Shown piece by piece: positions 39,136 to 51,900 of a stretch of 64,000 nucleotides of DNA. Origin of the DNA: Elgaria multicarinata webbii (lineage: Eukaryota; Chordata; Lepidosauria; Squamata; Anguidae); the NCBI RefSeq assembly GCF_023053635.1, contig NC_086185.1:6667001-6731000 (forward strand). The letters are read 5' to 3'. Position 1 is the stretch's first letter. The number at the start of each line of letters is the position of its first letter. A model generated the notes under the pieces. The model saw only the letters and a list, made by a program, of their open reading frames with translations. It was not told where the DNA came from and did not search any database. The position numbers and the translations under genes are program-made.

Positions 39136-39420
39136 ACCTGCTTTTGTTTCTCTTGCACCACTCATGGAGAAGCAGTCTTTCTTGTTTAGGCTAAGGCCTC
39201 CCATTTCCTCCTTTGTAAACAGAGCATCATTGTCACACCGGAAGCCTGTAATCACTCCTGCTATTTCTTTGTCAGGATAATGGTAGCCAAACCCTGCTAG
39301 CTCCTTTGGCCTCCCATGCCCAAGATTTTCCTGATCTGTGTGTCCTCCGTTTGTGCACAATGAAGCGTCACTTGTCAACGTGAAATTTCCCTTCCAAAGG
39401 AAGCCTTTCACCAAATCCAG
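39136..39420 (-). other. Open frame of unknown origin joined to a BovB tail
   Basis: A 104-codon minus-strand frame reads FGYHYPDKEIAGVITGFRCD and LFTKEEMGGLSLNKKDCFSM, then stops inside the BovB tail. No family recognised. It could be the 5' part of a chimeric retrocopy or chance. Confidence 0.35.
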
Positions 39421-39661
39421 ATCCTAATCACCCTGAAGCTGTGTCTCTTGATTAGGGAAGGTGGATTGTTACACATTGTTTTCTCTGTATTATAAAAATG
39501 GTGCCAAGCTCCACTGATAACTAAGCATATGCCCCTTTTATTGAAATCAAAGGGGCTTACAAATACATCCATCAACTGATGGATTTATATCCCCCAAACT
39601 TCCATTGCATATAGAACATTCAGTAGTTGACTGGATGAATGATGAACTATGGGGTATACAC

Positions 39662-40283
39662 TAGGACTGTGCACGGACCCCCCGAACCGGTTCGTGGCCC
39701 GATCTGGAGCTTCCGGATTGGGCCCAAACCGGTTCGTGTCGATCAGCCTGTCCCCTGCTCTGCGGAGCAAGATCCGGCTCTGCCGCTGGCGCCAGGTAAG
39801 CCAACCACCCCACCCCCTTACCTGTGTCCATGCGGTCTGTCGTGGGCTTCAGTTGAGGCCCTGGTTGAAGCCAGAAGAGAAGGCCACAGCCTCTTCCAGC
39901 TTCAAGCCGGGGCCTCAGTTGAAGACCGTGACGGACCGCGACAGAGGCAGGTAAGCCCCCTGCCCCTTATCTGGCTCCGCCACCATTGCCACCAGGTAAG
40001 CCAACCCCCACCCCCTTACCTGTATCCAGCGTGGGCTTCAATTGAGGCCCCAGTTGAAGCCGGAAGAGAAGGCCGCAGCCTCTTCCGGCTTCAAGCCGGG
40101 GCCTCAGTTGAAGCCCGCGAAGGAGGCAGGTAAGCCCCCCTGCCCCCTTACCTGGCTCTGTCACTGCCAGGTGAGTCCCCCTCCCCCCCATTTACCTGTG
40201 TCCGGAGCTCCGGATCGAGGCAAACTGTTGGAGGTGAATCAAGCTGCTCCGCTATCACTTCTCCGGAGCGGAGCACAGCCCTA
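39662..40283. mobile_element. 622-bp hAT-like element with 8-bp TSD and palindromic tandem units
   Basis: Ends TAGGACTGTGC and the complement of TAGGGCTGTGC. An identical GTATACAC lies at 39654-39661 and 40284-40291. The inside has two ~180-200-bp units (from about 39790 and 39990), each holding GGCTTCAATTGAGGCCC-type text and its inverted copy. No transposase frame was recognised. Confidence 0.88.
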
Positions 40284-41254
40284 GTATACACATTGCAACG
40301 TTTGGATCAGGCCCTTAAGTCCCAATATCCTGCTCTTATTAAGCTTAAGTATGTGAAACTATAACAATTCCATATTCTTCCCGTTTACCCTATTTCCCTT
40401 CCCTCTGTGTTCTCATGTCAGCTTATCAATCACAAGCACCTTGGGTTATGGACCTGCCTTGTCCTGTGTAAAGCACCATCTACAGAGATAGCACTACATC
40501 ACTCTTAATAGTGAACTCAGGTGGTGAGGAGTGTCGCCAGAATGGGACCGCTGAGAAACGAGGAAGGTTTTAGATGATGCAGGGGATTCCCAAGGTGCGT
40601 AAAAACTGCAACGAATCTTTTGTCTTGTTTTAAAACGTACTAAAACAGTCGAAAGAAGAATAAGTATGCTCAGTTTGTAGATGTTGAATTTCAATTGGAA
40701 AGGAGGGGGGAAAACCAAAATGGGTTGGAGTTCTCTAGAGGAGGGCTTGTCTAGCTGGGGTCTTGAACAAGAGCACTCAAGCTGACCTCTGCTGAATTTG
40801 GAAGGAGACAGATCGTGACCGTTCGCTGCTAACTTGCAGGCATATTCTTATGCAACAATCCAGTGCCTAGTTAAACTCTGGAGCTTCTCAAAGGCACTAG
40901 TGGCAGTAGGAGGCTTGCCTAGGCAACCTGTAAACATTACATGAAGTGTGACATATTGTGCAAACAATTCAGAGCAAATTCTTTAGGCTGCCACATACAG
41001 CTGGTATTTCCTTGGGAGATGGAAAAGTGGCCGCTTGCCCATTTTGAAAGGCAAGTAAATCAGCAGTGCTAGGTTCTGGGGCCTGGTTGACAATTTGCCC
41101 TGCTACAATGACAAGGTCCCTGAAATTTGCTCTAGCGACAATGTTTCTCATCAGTCATGTCCATGACAGAGCAATGGCAATATCGATCCAGTGTGCAGCT
41201 GCTGTGAAGGAGGCAAAGTCCACGTAAGGCATAATTAGAAAACAAATAAAATAT

Positions 41255-41905
41255 GAAGCTGCCAATATACTGCCCTTATACAAATTTATGGTGTGGCTAG
41301 GCTTGGAATACTGTGTATAGATGTGGTCGCTGCACTTAAAAAACAGGTTACTGAAGAGTTGGAAAAAGGGCAGGAAAGGGCAACTAAAATGACCACGGAG
41401 CTCAAGGATCTCCCATATGAGGAAGGGTTACAACATCTGGGATTGTTTAGCTCAGAGAAAAGGTGACCAAGACAGAGGCGTACAAAATTATGCATGGTGT
41501 GGAGAAAGTGGATGGGAAAGCATCCCCCCCCCCCATAATACTAGAACCCAATGGAAGCACATCCGCTGAAACTGATTGCTGGGAGATTCACGCTAGATGA
41601 AAGCAAGGACCTCTTCACATAGCACGTGATTCAACGGTGGAATTTGCTACCACAAAATGTGACGCCCACCAATCTGGATGGTTTTAAAAGGGGCTTGGAC
41701 AAATTCATGGCAGATAAGGCTATCAATGGCTACTAATCCTGACGGCTCTATGCTACCTCCAGTATCAGAGGCAGTAAGCCTATGTACACCAATTGCTGGG
41801 GAACGGGTGGGAGGGTGCTGTTACACTCATGTCCTAATTATGGGTTTGGCTAGATGAACCCTTGGTCTGATTCAGCATTGGCTCTCACATTCTTAATGGA
41901 CATGG
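41255..41905 (+). mobile_element. CR1-type LINE 3' part
   Basis: Encodes remnants of LEYCVWMW...LKN and the long conserved 3' segment TGGACAAATTCATGGCAGAT through TTGGTCTGATTCAGCATTGG. Many stops; old. Confidence 0.75.
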
Positions 41906-42535
41906 ATAACGATAAAATTCCTCATCCCCCCCCTTTTTTTTTTACACAAGTGTAGCAGAGCAATCTGAACTATGGCTGTAATTTTGAAGCTGACGGTCAA
42001 GAGAATTTGGAACCATAATGTGACACTTAGGTATCGTATATAGGGCTAGAACTGTAATTTCTAGAATTTGTTTCTTGTTGTGTTTTAGAAAGGCTATTGA
42101 GGAAGTTGCTTGTTTAAGAGTGCTGCTCTATCTTTGCTGAGATTACCCATTTTGTAGAACCCATTCCATTATACACCAGGAAGAGGAAGACTGCTAGTCA
42201 GCCCTGGGTTGGTCTTTTCAGATATGGGATGCTTTGAAAAGAAGGGCTCCTAGCACTAACGTTCAGAAGGTAAGGTGCAGCTGCTCCATGTTTTTCTCCT
42301 TAACAGATTATTCTGTGTTAAAGAAGACATAAGTAAGAAAACACTGGAGGGTCACGAACAGAGGACATCTGGGCCACCACAGATTTCCACAGTTGAGGCA
42401 AGCTGATGGCCCCATAAAAGCCTTGTCCAGAAGCACCCATCACAATCTTTCTGACCCAAATACCTAGCCACTTGTATTCTTTGCTCAGGCTGAACTCATT
42501 TATGTAGCTCAACATTATCAGCTACAATAAACCAT

Positions 42536-42676
42536 GGCCACAGCTAGACCTAAGGTTTATCCTGGGATCATCCAGGGTTCGCCCCTGCCTGAGCACTGGA
42601 TCCCCTGTGTGTCACCTAGATGAACAGGTTTGACCCCTGGACGATCCAGGGATAAACCTTAGGTCTAGCTATGGCC
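42536..42676. mobile_element. 141-bp palindromic MITE
   Basis: Inverted ends of about 40 bp: GGCCACAGCTAGACCTAAGG at left and the complement of GGCCATAGCTAGACCTAAGG at right. Confidence 0.8.
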
Positions 42677-42689
42677 CCAGTTTCTAAAC

Positions 42690-42830
42690 CAGACGACTCC
42701 AACTGGTGTTCTCCAGGTGCTTTGGACTGCAACTCCCAGCATTCCTGATCATTAGCTATGCTGGCTGGGCTTAGCTGGGAAATGAAGTCCAAAATGTCTA
42801 GAGGGCACCAGGTTGGGGAACCCTGTTTGA
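42690..42830. mobile_element. Hairpin hAT-type MITE
   Basis: GACTGCAACTCCCAGCATTC on one arm and GAAATGAAGTCCAAAATGTC then GGGCACCAGGTTGGGGAACC on the other. Confidence 0.65.
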
Positions 42831-42998
42831 AGCAATCCATCCAAAGAACACATGATTATCTATTTGCAGTGAACGCGGTATATTTATTAGTGTGCTTGGT
42901 TTAATACATTATGTAGAAAAGTGACTAGATTAATAGAAAAATATAGTGTTGCTAAATCTCTCATTCTCTTCCATTTCTTCAATTGCCAAAGCTGCCTC

Positions 42999-43082
42999 TT
43001 ATGACATGTTAGCATTAGCAAGTTGAATTGCAAGGTCCTCCGTTTCTTCTTTCTTCACTTCAGCTGCTCTATCCAGCTGGGC
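42999..43082 (-). CDS. Coiled-coil gene last exon
   Basis: Encodes AQLDRAAEVKKEETEDLAIQ, then LANANMS and TAA. Acceptor CTCAATTTAG. Phase 0 with the exon before. Confidence 0.7.
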   Translation of the reverse strand, partial: AQLDRAAEVKKEETEDLAIQLANANMS

Positions 43083-46000
43083 CTAAATTGAGAGGGCAGG
43101 GAGAGAAGAGGAAATACATCTAGCACTATCCCTTGCTGGAAATGAATTGAAGAGGAACATAAGAAGAGCCCTGCTGGATCAGACCAATGGCCCATCTAGT
43201 CCAGCACTCTGTTCGCAGTGGCCAACCAGCCATCGGCCAGGGATGAACAAGCCAGACATGGTGCAATAGCACCCTCCCACCCATGTTCCCCAGCAACTGC
43301 TGAAATTCCCAAAAGCGGCAGCAGCCCAGCTCCATCAAGGCAGCCCCTTGGCATGCAAAGCGTGTGCTCAATGACAGACCGACAATCATAGAATAGTAGA
43401 GTTGGAAGGGGCCTTTAAGGCCATGGAGTCCAACCCCCTGCTCAATGCAGGAATCCACCTTAAAGCATCCCTGACAGATGGTTGTGCAGCTGCCTCTTGA
43501 AGGCCTCTAGTGTGGGAGAGCCCACAACCTCCCTAGGTAATACTGCTCTAACAGTCAGGAAGTTTTTCCTGATGTCCAGTCCTGCCCCTTAAATCAGGAT
43601 ATAACCAAGTATTGTGGAAATCATACTGGATTTTAATTATTTTTAATCTCTGTAAGCTGCCCAGACAGCTCCAGCTATGGGGTAGTACAGAAATGTAGTA
43701 ATAATAATACTACCGTCATAGGTGGTTGTACTGGTGCCAAGTTAGACCCAAGTTCCTTAGGCTCTTCTAGTCCGCGGTCGGCAGCAAGAGCGGCTGGTGT
43801 TGCGATTTCCTTTGCCTGCAGTGCCTTCAATTCCTGCAGCCATTGTTCAGACCTCCCTCTGCTGGCCCTTACTGCAACTTCAGCTTCTCTGTAGTAGCAA
43901 GCATGTCTGAGTACTACGTCAGACCTAGTTTTCACGAGAATCTGCAATATACAGGACCGTCCATGCCACCAAGAGACGTGCATAGATCAGGAAAGAGAAT
44001 CGTTAGAATAAGCTATGCATCAATGATACCAGGAGTGAGCAACATGGCGCCCGTGGGCAGCAATGTGCCTCTAGGCACCTTACCTCTCTTGCTTAAAAAA
44101 AATAATCAACGCATTTTCATATTGGCAGATGAGAAGGCTGTGAAATAGGTTTCTGTTGGCACTGAGAACCGCGGGTCCAAAGGAGTTGCTAACTGTGTCG
44201 GGCCTCAGTCCCCACTTCTGCCTTGTACTCAGGCATTTGGCCAGGTTACTTGCCCTTTGCCATGCCTCAGATGGCAGCCATTTTGCTAGCCTACCCCAGA
44301 ACTATACCATAGCCAATATCACCAAGGTAAGGATATGTAACACTATCCCTCCCAGGCCTATTTTTGTTCTATATGAAGACCTCATAGGAAACTTCCAGAT
44401 GGAGGGTCCCTAGCATTGTATTTTATCTTCCTTAATAGGTTTTTTCCTAATAAGATGAAAAGAAAAGATGAAAGCAGTGAGAACACATCAGAGGACCCAC
44501 TATAAGGCCATCTTCACATAAAGCTTTTATTGTAGGGTGACCCTATGAAAAGAAGGACAGGGCTCCTATATCTTTAACAGTTGTATTGAAAAGGAAATTC
44601 CAGGTGTCATTTGTATATATGGAGAACCTGGTGAAATTTCCTCTTCATCACAACAGTTAAAGCTGCAGGTGCCCTGCCTTCTTTTAAATCTGGTCACTCT
44701 AATATAGCTCCTGCACCTTTAACTGTTGTGATGAAGAGGGAGTTTCACCAGGTTCCCCATATATACAAAGGACACCTGCTGAAATTCCCTTTTCTCTGCA
44801 ACTATTAAAAATACAGGAGCCTGGTCCTCTTTTTCATATGGCCACCTTCTTTTATCGTGCACTCATGGTCGGACACTTATGGAGGTTTGCGGGTCCCTTT
44901 CACAACGTTGTCAACCTCTGATGCCTCACCCGTCATTTTTGTTCAAATCGCCAAAAGTGCAGTAATAGATATAAACTACCGTCAAAGAGGTGTATTTCCG
45001 GAATCGTGCAATATCGCAACGCCATCTACTGGCTGTATAAATGAAACACATGGACTTCCCATGCGGCTTTTGACTTCATTGCACTTGCTATGCTTTTCAA
45101 AATTGTAAAAAAAATAAAAGCTCCTCACCTCAGATTTTTGTTTCAGAAACTCTAACATCTGGCGGATTCTCTCCGTATTATGCCCCATTCCCTCCTCAAA
45201 GTCTTGAACAGAGAAAGAAAGTGAACAGTGCTCCAAGTACTCTTTCATTTCCTTGCCATTACTTTCCAGCTCTTGTACCTTCGCATCTATATCAAGAAGT
45301 GCTTCCTCCAAACCCGATACGTCTTCAAAAATACTCTGCATCAGAATATTCAAATAATTACTATTTGAGACACTTGCACTTTCGTGTTACCATGCGTCTT
45401 CGAAGCCGGGGGTGATGGGAGTTATTTATTTATTTCATTTCTATACCGCCCAATAGCCGAAGCTCTCTGGGCAGTTCAAAAAAAACCCAACAAGCCACTA
45501 AAATACAAGATAATAAAACGTAGAATACGATTTTTAAAATAATTTCAACAGGTAAACCATTTCAATAAAATACTAGGTGTGTTGTACTCCAACACATTTG
45601 GAGAGTACAAGGTTGATGAGGGCATGGGCATGCACACATGCTTTCTACCAACTCCGTTTGGTGGCCCAGCTATGCTCCTATCTGGACAGGGATAACCTAG
45701 CTTCAGTCGTCCATGCTCTGGTAACCTCCAAATTAGATTATTGCAATGCCCTCTACATGGGGCAGCCTTTGAAGTCGGTTCAGAAGCTGCAGCTTGTGCA
45801 AAATGCAGCGGCCAGATTGATAACTGGAACCAGAAGGTTCGAACATATAACACAGATTCTGGCCTGATTGCATTGGCTGCCTATATGTTTCTGAGCCCAA
45901 TTCAAGGTGCTGGTTTTAACCTATAAAGCCCTACATGGCTTGGGACCACAATATCTGATGGAACGCCTCTCCCGACATGAGTCTACCCGTACACTGCGCT

Positions 46001-48903
46001 CAACATCTAAGGTCCTCCTCTGAGTGCCTACTCCGAGGGAAGTTCGGAGGATGGCAACAAGGGAGAGGGCCTTTTCAGTGGTGGCCCCCCGACTGTGGAA
46101 TGATCTCCCTGATGAGGCTCGCCTGGCACCAACACTGTTAGCTTTTCGGCGCCAGGTCAAGACCTTTCTCCCAGGCATTTAACAGTATTTAACAACGCTA
46201 AGTTTGTTTGTTTTTTAACAGACCTCAGAACTGTTGTTTTAAAAACAGTTGTTTTTATACTGTTGTTTTTATGTTTTTGATGGTTTTAAATTTTTGTATA
46301 CTTTTTAATGCTCACTGTTTTTAACTGTTGTAAACTGCCCAGAGAGCTTTGGCTGTGGGGCGGTATATAAATGTGATAAATAAAATATAAAATACATAAA
46401 TTCACCTTCCTTATTCTCCACTTCCTTAGTCACCAGCTGAAAACATCTACACTAAGATACACATAGATTCCTCTAACTCATTCAAGGGTGTGGCATTAGA
46501 TTTCTCTAGTGTGGCTTGCCTAAGGCCAAACTAGACACAGCATTGGGCCTGTTCAGACAACACACTAAGCCATAGTTAGGCCACTAACTCATTTGCAGCA
46601 AATTAATAGTGAGCATATTTAAATCGTGGTTATGTAGCCACCATGGTTAGGAAAGGTTCACATGGCTTGCTAAGACATGGTTCACACGACGCCATAATGT
46701 TCAGCTCAAAATGCTTTAACCACTGTGCCTTAGCGTGTCGTCTGAACAGTGTCATTGAATCTGTCATTGCACTTATGCAATTTAAAAAAAAATGTAAAAT
46801 AGCACTCATTGATTAGGGAGGAAGCTGCTAATGATCAGGAGTTTATGTTAGAGATGAGACACCAAGTAGCACGTTTATTCATAGCTTAGTTTTGGCCACT
46901 ATTTACATAAGCTCTGGTAGAGTTTTCAGCCCAAGGGCAAAATTCAAATCTGAGAAGATGGGGGCTGCATTCTATTTGTGGGCGGGGCCAGAATGTACTT
47001 CTTTCCTGTTTTAAGCCTACTCACAAGCAAACAGAACAGGCCTCTGTTTGTTTACTCGTAGGCAAGCAGGCCTGAATCACATAGTAGCACTTCCAGATAG
47101 CATCCCAAATACCAAGCCCCTCCCTGACAGAGAAAAGCTCTTATCTCTGATCAGCTGTTGATTGGAGATAAGAGCTTTCACCTGCTAGGGAGAGGGAGGA
47201 AGGCCTAGGGAAAGTGCTGGCAGGCTGGATGGGGAGCTTCCATAGGCCAAATGTGGCCCATGGGCCAGAGGTCCACCATGCCTGTGCTGGAGAGGCGGGT
47301 AAGAAATAAATATATTTTATTATTATTATTATTAACCCACGCATCAAGTTTTTTCCTTTTACGTTATCAAGCTATTGAGCATATTATCAATTTTATTAAA
47401 CGTTGAGCATATTGCCAAATGGGAAGGACCCATCAGCTATACTGCAACAATTTAGAACCACCTGGCTCTGGAAAGATAGGATTTTATTTTATTTTGGCAG
47501 AGTGGTACCTCTAGGAAGTCATCCAGCTTCTTTCTCAGGGCAGGGATGCTGAGCTGTCTGAATTCTTCTCCATAACGGTCCATCTTTTTCAGCTGTTGAA
47601 TCTGAATTAATAACTTGAGTTGTTTCAGGTTCTCTTCAAGCAGATCCATTATGTATCTTGAGACACTCACGTAGTACTCATTGCTCTCTTTGTACCAATA
47701 CGCAAAGTAGTACTGTTGAAAGTGAAAGACCATAAAATGGAATGATGGGAAATTATGGACAAGCAAAAGGAAGTACTTCACAGAGCACCTAGTTAAATCT
47801 ATGTCATTTCCTGCCCGAACATATGCTGCCATTTAGATGGGATAAGACAAATGAATGGATAAGGCTATAAAATGTGGCCAGTCATGATGGCTCAGTTCAC
47901 ACATCACAGAGTTTGTTTAAACCCCAGGTATCCCAGAAGGAGCAGGAACAAATCAACTAGCATGTATACACCTGCCTGCTCCCACCAGGTTAACAACTCA
48001 GGGATGCACCATTTCTGGGTTGTTTATCATGATGTCCGAACTGGAGGTTGTTGAGAGAACAACAACCCAGACTTGTAATCCAAGAACAAACCATGGTTTA
48101 TAGGTCTGGTTTGTTCTTCCCCCAACAACGTCCAATCCCAAGATTGGTTGGCATGATAAACTGCCAAGGGACATGGCATCCTTGTTGTTTTTTAAAACTC
48201 AGTGGGAGTGGGCGGGCGCTAGCATGTTCACTCCTGCTTCATTATCAACAACCCAGAGTTTGTTAACCATGGGTTGTTTGTGACATTCAAGCCAGCTCAG
48301 TGGCTATATGCTACAGGCAGGATCAAAGGTAGCATACCAGTTGCTGGAAAACAGTGGAAGTGGGCCAATCCTATTTATTTTTTTATTACATTTATATAAC
48401 ACCCCATAGACAAAGCTCTCTGGGCGGTTTACAAAAATCCTATGGTTAGACCAGATGTAGGGAAGAAAGGGCATTTGGCTACCGACTGTAGGAAACTCAA
48501 TGCAAGCCATTCCTTATGCAAGCTATTTGAGCTACTGGCTTAAAAATAAATAAATCACGATTTGCGCAACATCGCAGGTGGGAACATTAACAGAAATCCC
48601 TATCTGTGCAAATTCACGGCTGTAAATAATGCAATTTGCAGAAAAACACTGGCAATCTTACGCAAATTTAGGGCTGCAAATTCACACAAATCACAATTTG
48701 CGTAAATATTTTCCCTTGCAATTTTGCACAAAATCGCAGCTCATGGATTAAAAAAAAAAAAGTCGTAAACTCTTTGCCAGGTGTCCACAGATGGTCTGGC
48801 AGTTTGCCCCACATATCTGCTGGGATAGGACAGCCAGCAGGAATCCCTTGAGCAGAGCACAAAGAGGTCATGGAGGAATCCGGCCATCCCTAGGATACGT
48901 TGG

Positions 48904-48951
<48 letters not shown>

Positions 48952-51900
48952 TATTTATTTATTTGTTACCCGCCTCTCCCTCTGGATCGAGGCGGGGTAC
49001 AACACAAATAAAAACACCATAAAATACATAAAACTAATTCAAATGTTTAAAACCAGTGCATCATTAAAAGCAGCACACCATTAAAAAAGGCATCTTAAAA
49101 TTCAACTGGGTAGGCCTGCCGGAAGAGATCAGTCTTGCCACAGAAGCAACCAACCTAATACCTTATTTATTACATTTCTATACCGCCCAATAGCTGAAGC
49201 GCTCTAGATGGTTCACAACAATTAAAACCATAGAACCCAACACGGTGAAATGTATCTACGGGTAGAAAGCTTTAATACTATGAGGTATATAACCAAGATA
49301 AAAACCAAAATAGAACCTGCCTTGACGTCATTCAACACGGACCAGAGTTCAATACCAATTTGTTCATATTGCCTTCGAAGCTTTCGGATGTGGGCCGCAC
49401 TGGGTTGCGTGAGATTGCAACACGCTTTTCCTACCACGGCTTTCAGACTTTCTAGTTCGCTCTTCAGGTTGAGAGCAACGTTTGCAATGTAGTCTTTCTT
49501 CTTCTCCATCATTGGCAGTTTTGACGCCAGGTTCTGAAATGAGAAGACGGAATAAGGGTGCTTCCGGACAGAGCGCTCCTAGAGCAGGCAAACCCAACGC
49601 AAGCTTGCAGCTGTTCCGTCTTTCTCCTTAATGGATTTTCGGCATTAAGGGAAAAGGTGGAGGAAGTGCTTTTGAACGGCTGCGATTGAGGTAGGATCAT
49701 GGCACCATAGAGGGCTTTTGTACATTAGGCATTTGTGTACATTCCTGCACGAAGGGAAAACTCTACCCCATGGTCCGTGGTGGTGGGTTTTTTTTAAAAC
49801 AACAACAACAACAACACTCCATGCTGTGCAGGGGAGAGTTCCTGCACAACCAGTGTGTTTTGTGTTATGTGGAGGGCTCTGTGGAGTTTACTGTTATGTT
49901 GAGTGGACTTTTCCCACTGGCTACAGAGTTCTCTGGCAAAAGGCACAAGTGCCACTCTAAGAGAGCCGCCAGGATTGTGGTTTTTTGCTTTTTTTAGCAA
50001 TGACTGATGGGATACCATCGGGAGGACTGGGGCAGGAGAGAGGGCAGAGAAAGCGTCAATCACACATCACGATGGATTTTACTCAACTTCACGGAAGACC
50101 GCGATCACACAGCGGTGGAGTTCGAACATGTTGTGTGGGGAGCGGCCCCTAAAAACTCAACCGTTGAGTGGAGTTTTCACACTGCGTTGACTAACGTATT
50201 GTCCAAACTGAGCCACTATGTAATTCCCACTCCCTCTTGCCTCCCCAGCCCTTTTTCTTTACGTGTCAGGCCGTTTTAGATTTTGAGCCCGAGGGTTGGG
50301 ACTGTCTTGTTGAACCGATTGTACGCAAGTTGCTCCTGGAGACTTTTCGGCTGAGAAGTGAGATAAAAATACTCCAAAATAAGTCATCCATCATCTCAGT
50401 AAAATCATGCTAGGCAACCTCTCCTAGGTGATGCATGCTTGGCTTGCCCTTTCAGATAACATCTGGCACTGACCATCCCGTGTGGTGAGGGGGATTAATA
50501 CATTCCCATTATTAAGGGTGTCACCATGCATGCAATACCTTCTCAGCGACAAAAATCAACCTGCAACGAAGATGATCATTTTCCACTCTCAGGCTCAACA
50601 CGGTCTCCCAAAGCTCATCCAGTACTTTTTTAAGGTAGGCATTGTTCGTTATGGCCTCCTGCAGCTTCCCTTTGATTTCTGTCAACAGCAGCTGCTTTTC
50701 ATTAACTTGCAGCCTCAGTTCTGCATTCAGCTGTTCCAACTAGTAGGAACAAACAGAAGAACAGAGAACACAGGTATCACTAAACCTTCTCGGGGTGGTT
50801 TAATCTAGCTGGAGTACTAACACAAGTACTAGGAGGAGAGTGCAGACAAGAGATTTTATCATTCAGAGATGGGTTATGTTTGTTGATCAAAGGGCCTTCC
50901 GAGAGGGCATCCCTGAGAGGGACTTCTCAGCGGTGGCCACCTGACAGATATGTTGCCATCGTACAGAAGGGAACGGAGGCAGAAATCAACCTGCAAGTTG
51001 TTCCACAGAACAGAGGGGGCAGAGCACATTCTTGCACGTATGGGGCAACCTCTCTAGCGCTGGCCATTGGGTGGGGCTGGGGAGACCGGGCCAGGCCTGG
51101 GAGTGGAGCCAATGGGGCAGAGGTTCCCCCGCCCCTTCTCCACTGTGCATTATAAAAGTGCCAAGTATCACCGTACTTGTAGGTTCAGCTCAACAGCTGC
51201 TGAGCCCAGCTTCTCCTGGTCTTCCGAGAGCTGAGTGGACTTGTCTGAAGCCGCGCCCCTCATTCCTGGCTGACTTCCATGGAGTCCTCCAAAAGACCTT
51301 GTTGCCCTGAGTTGTTCTTGCAGTTCCCAGTTCTTTAAACATAAGCATAAAGACTTGACAGTGCTGGCTTAACATCCACATTATTGATTACTCAGCCACT
51401 ATTAAAATTGAGACTGCTTTATCTATGAGGTCCATCACACGTGCATTTTTTTCCTGGCATGCATCCGCAATTTCCACCTCTATTTTATTAGCGAGTCAAG
51501 TGCTGGTCACTTTCATGTGCACGCTAGCTAGCTCTATTTCACCTTGTTTACCTTTTCACCTGTGCTGGCTCGCACTTTCTGGTATCGCCACTGCGCTCGC
51601 CCCGCCCCTTTTCCTTCCCCCTCCAGTTCACTGGTTCTTGTGGTTGATGGACATGGGCACCTCCCCCCTTCTGATATTGTTGTCAACTGTTTCAACGATT
51701 TAGCGTTTGATCAATTAGGTGGTGTTTCTGCCTTTCGAGGTGGAGAAATAGCAATGAGAGAAGGATTGGAGCAGCAGAAGTATGTTCGAGTGACTCAGCA
51801 CAAGCTTGGTTGTTCAAGCAACTCAGCTTGCCCATCTCTTTTGTCAGCAAGACCGGTATGCTAAATTACCCATCCAGACTCCCTACCCTCAATACATAAC

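Noticed and set aside
43942-43983. Upstream extension of the coiled-coil exon with WWHG text
   Set aside because: A plausible acceptor (ATATTGCAG) ends at 43942; the text beyond it would need another acceptor that I do not see.
48905-48952. Long (TAA)n run as a possible CRISPR-like array
   Set aside because: It is the 3' microsatellite tail of an L2-type LINE; there are no spacers.
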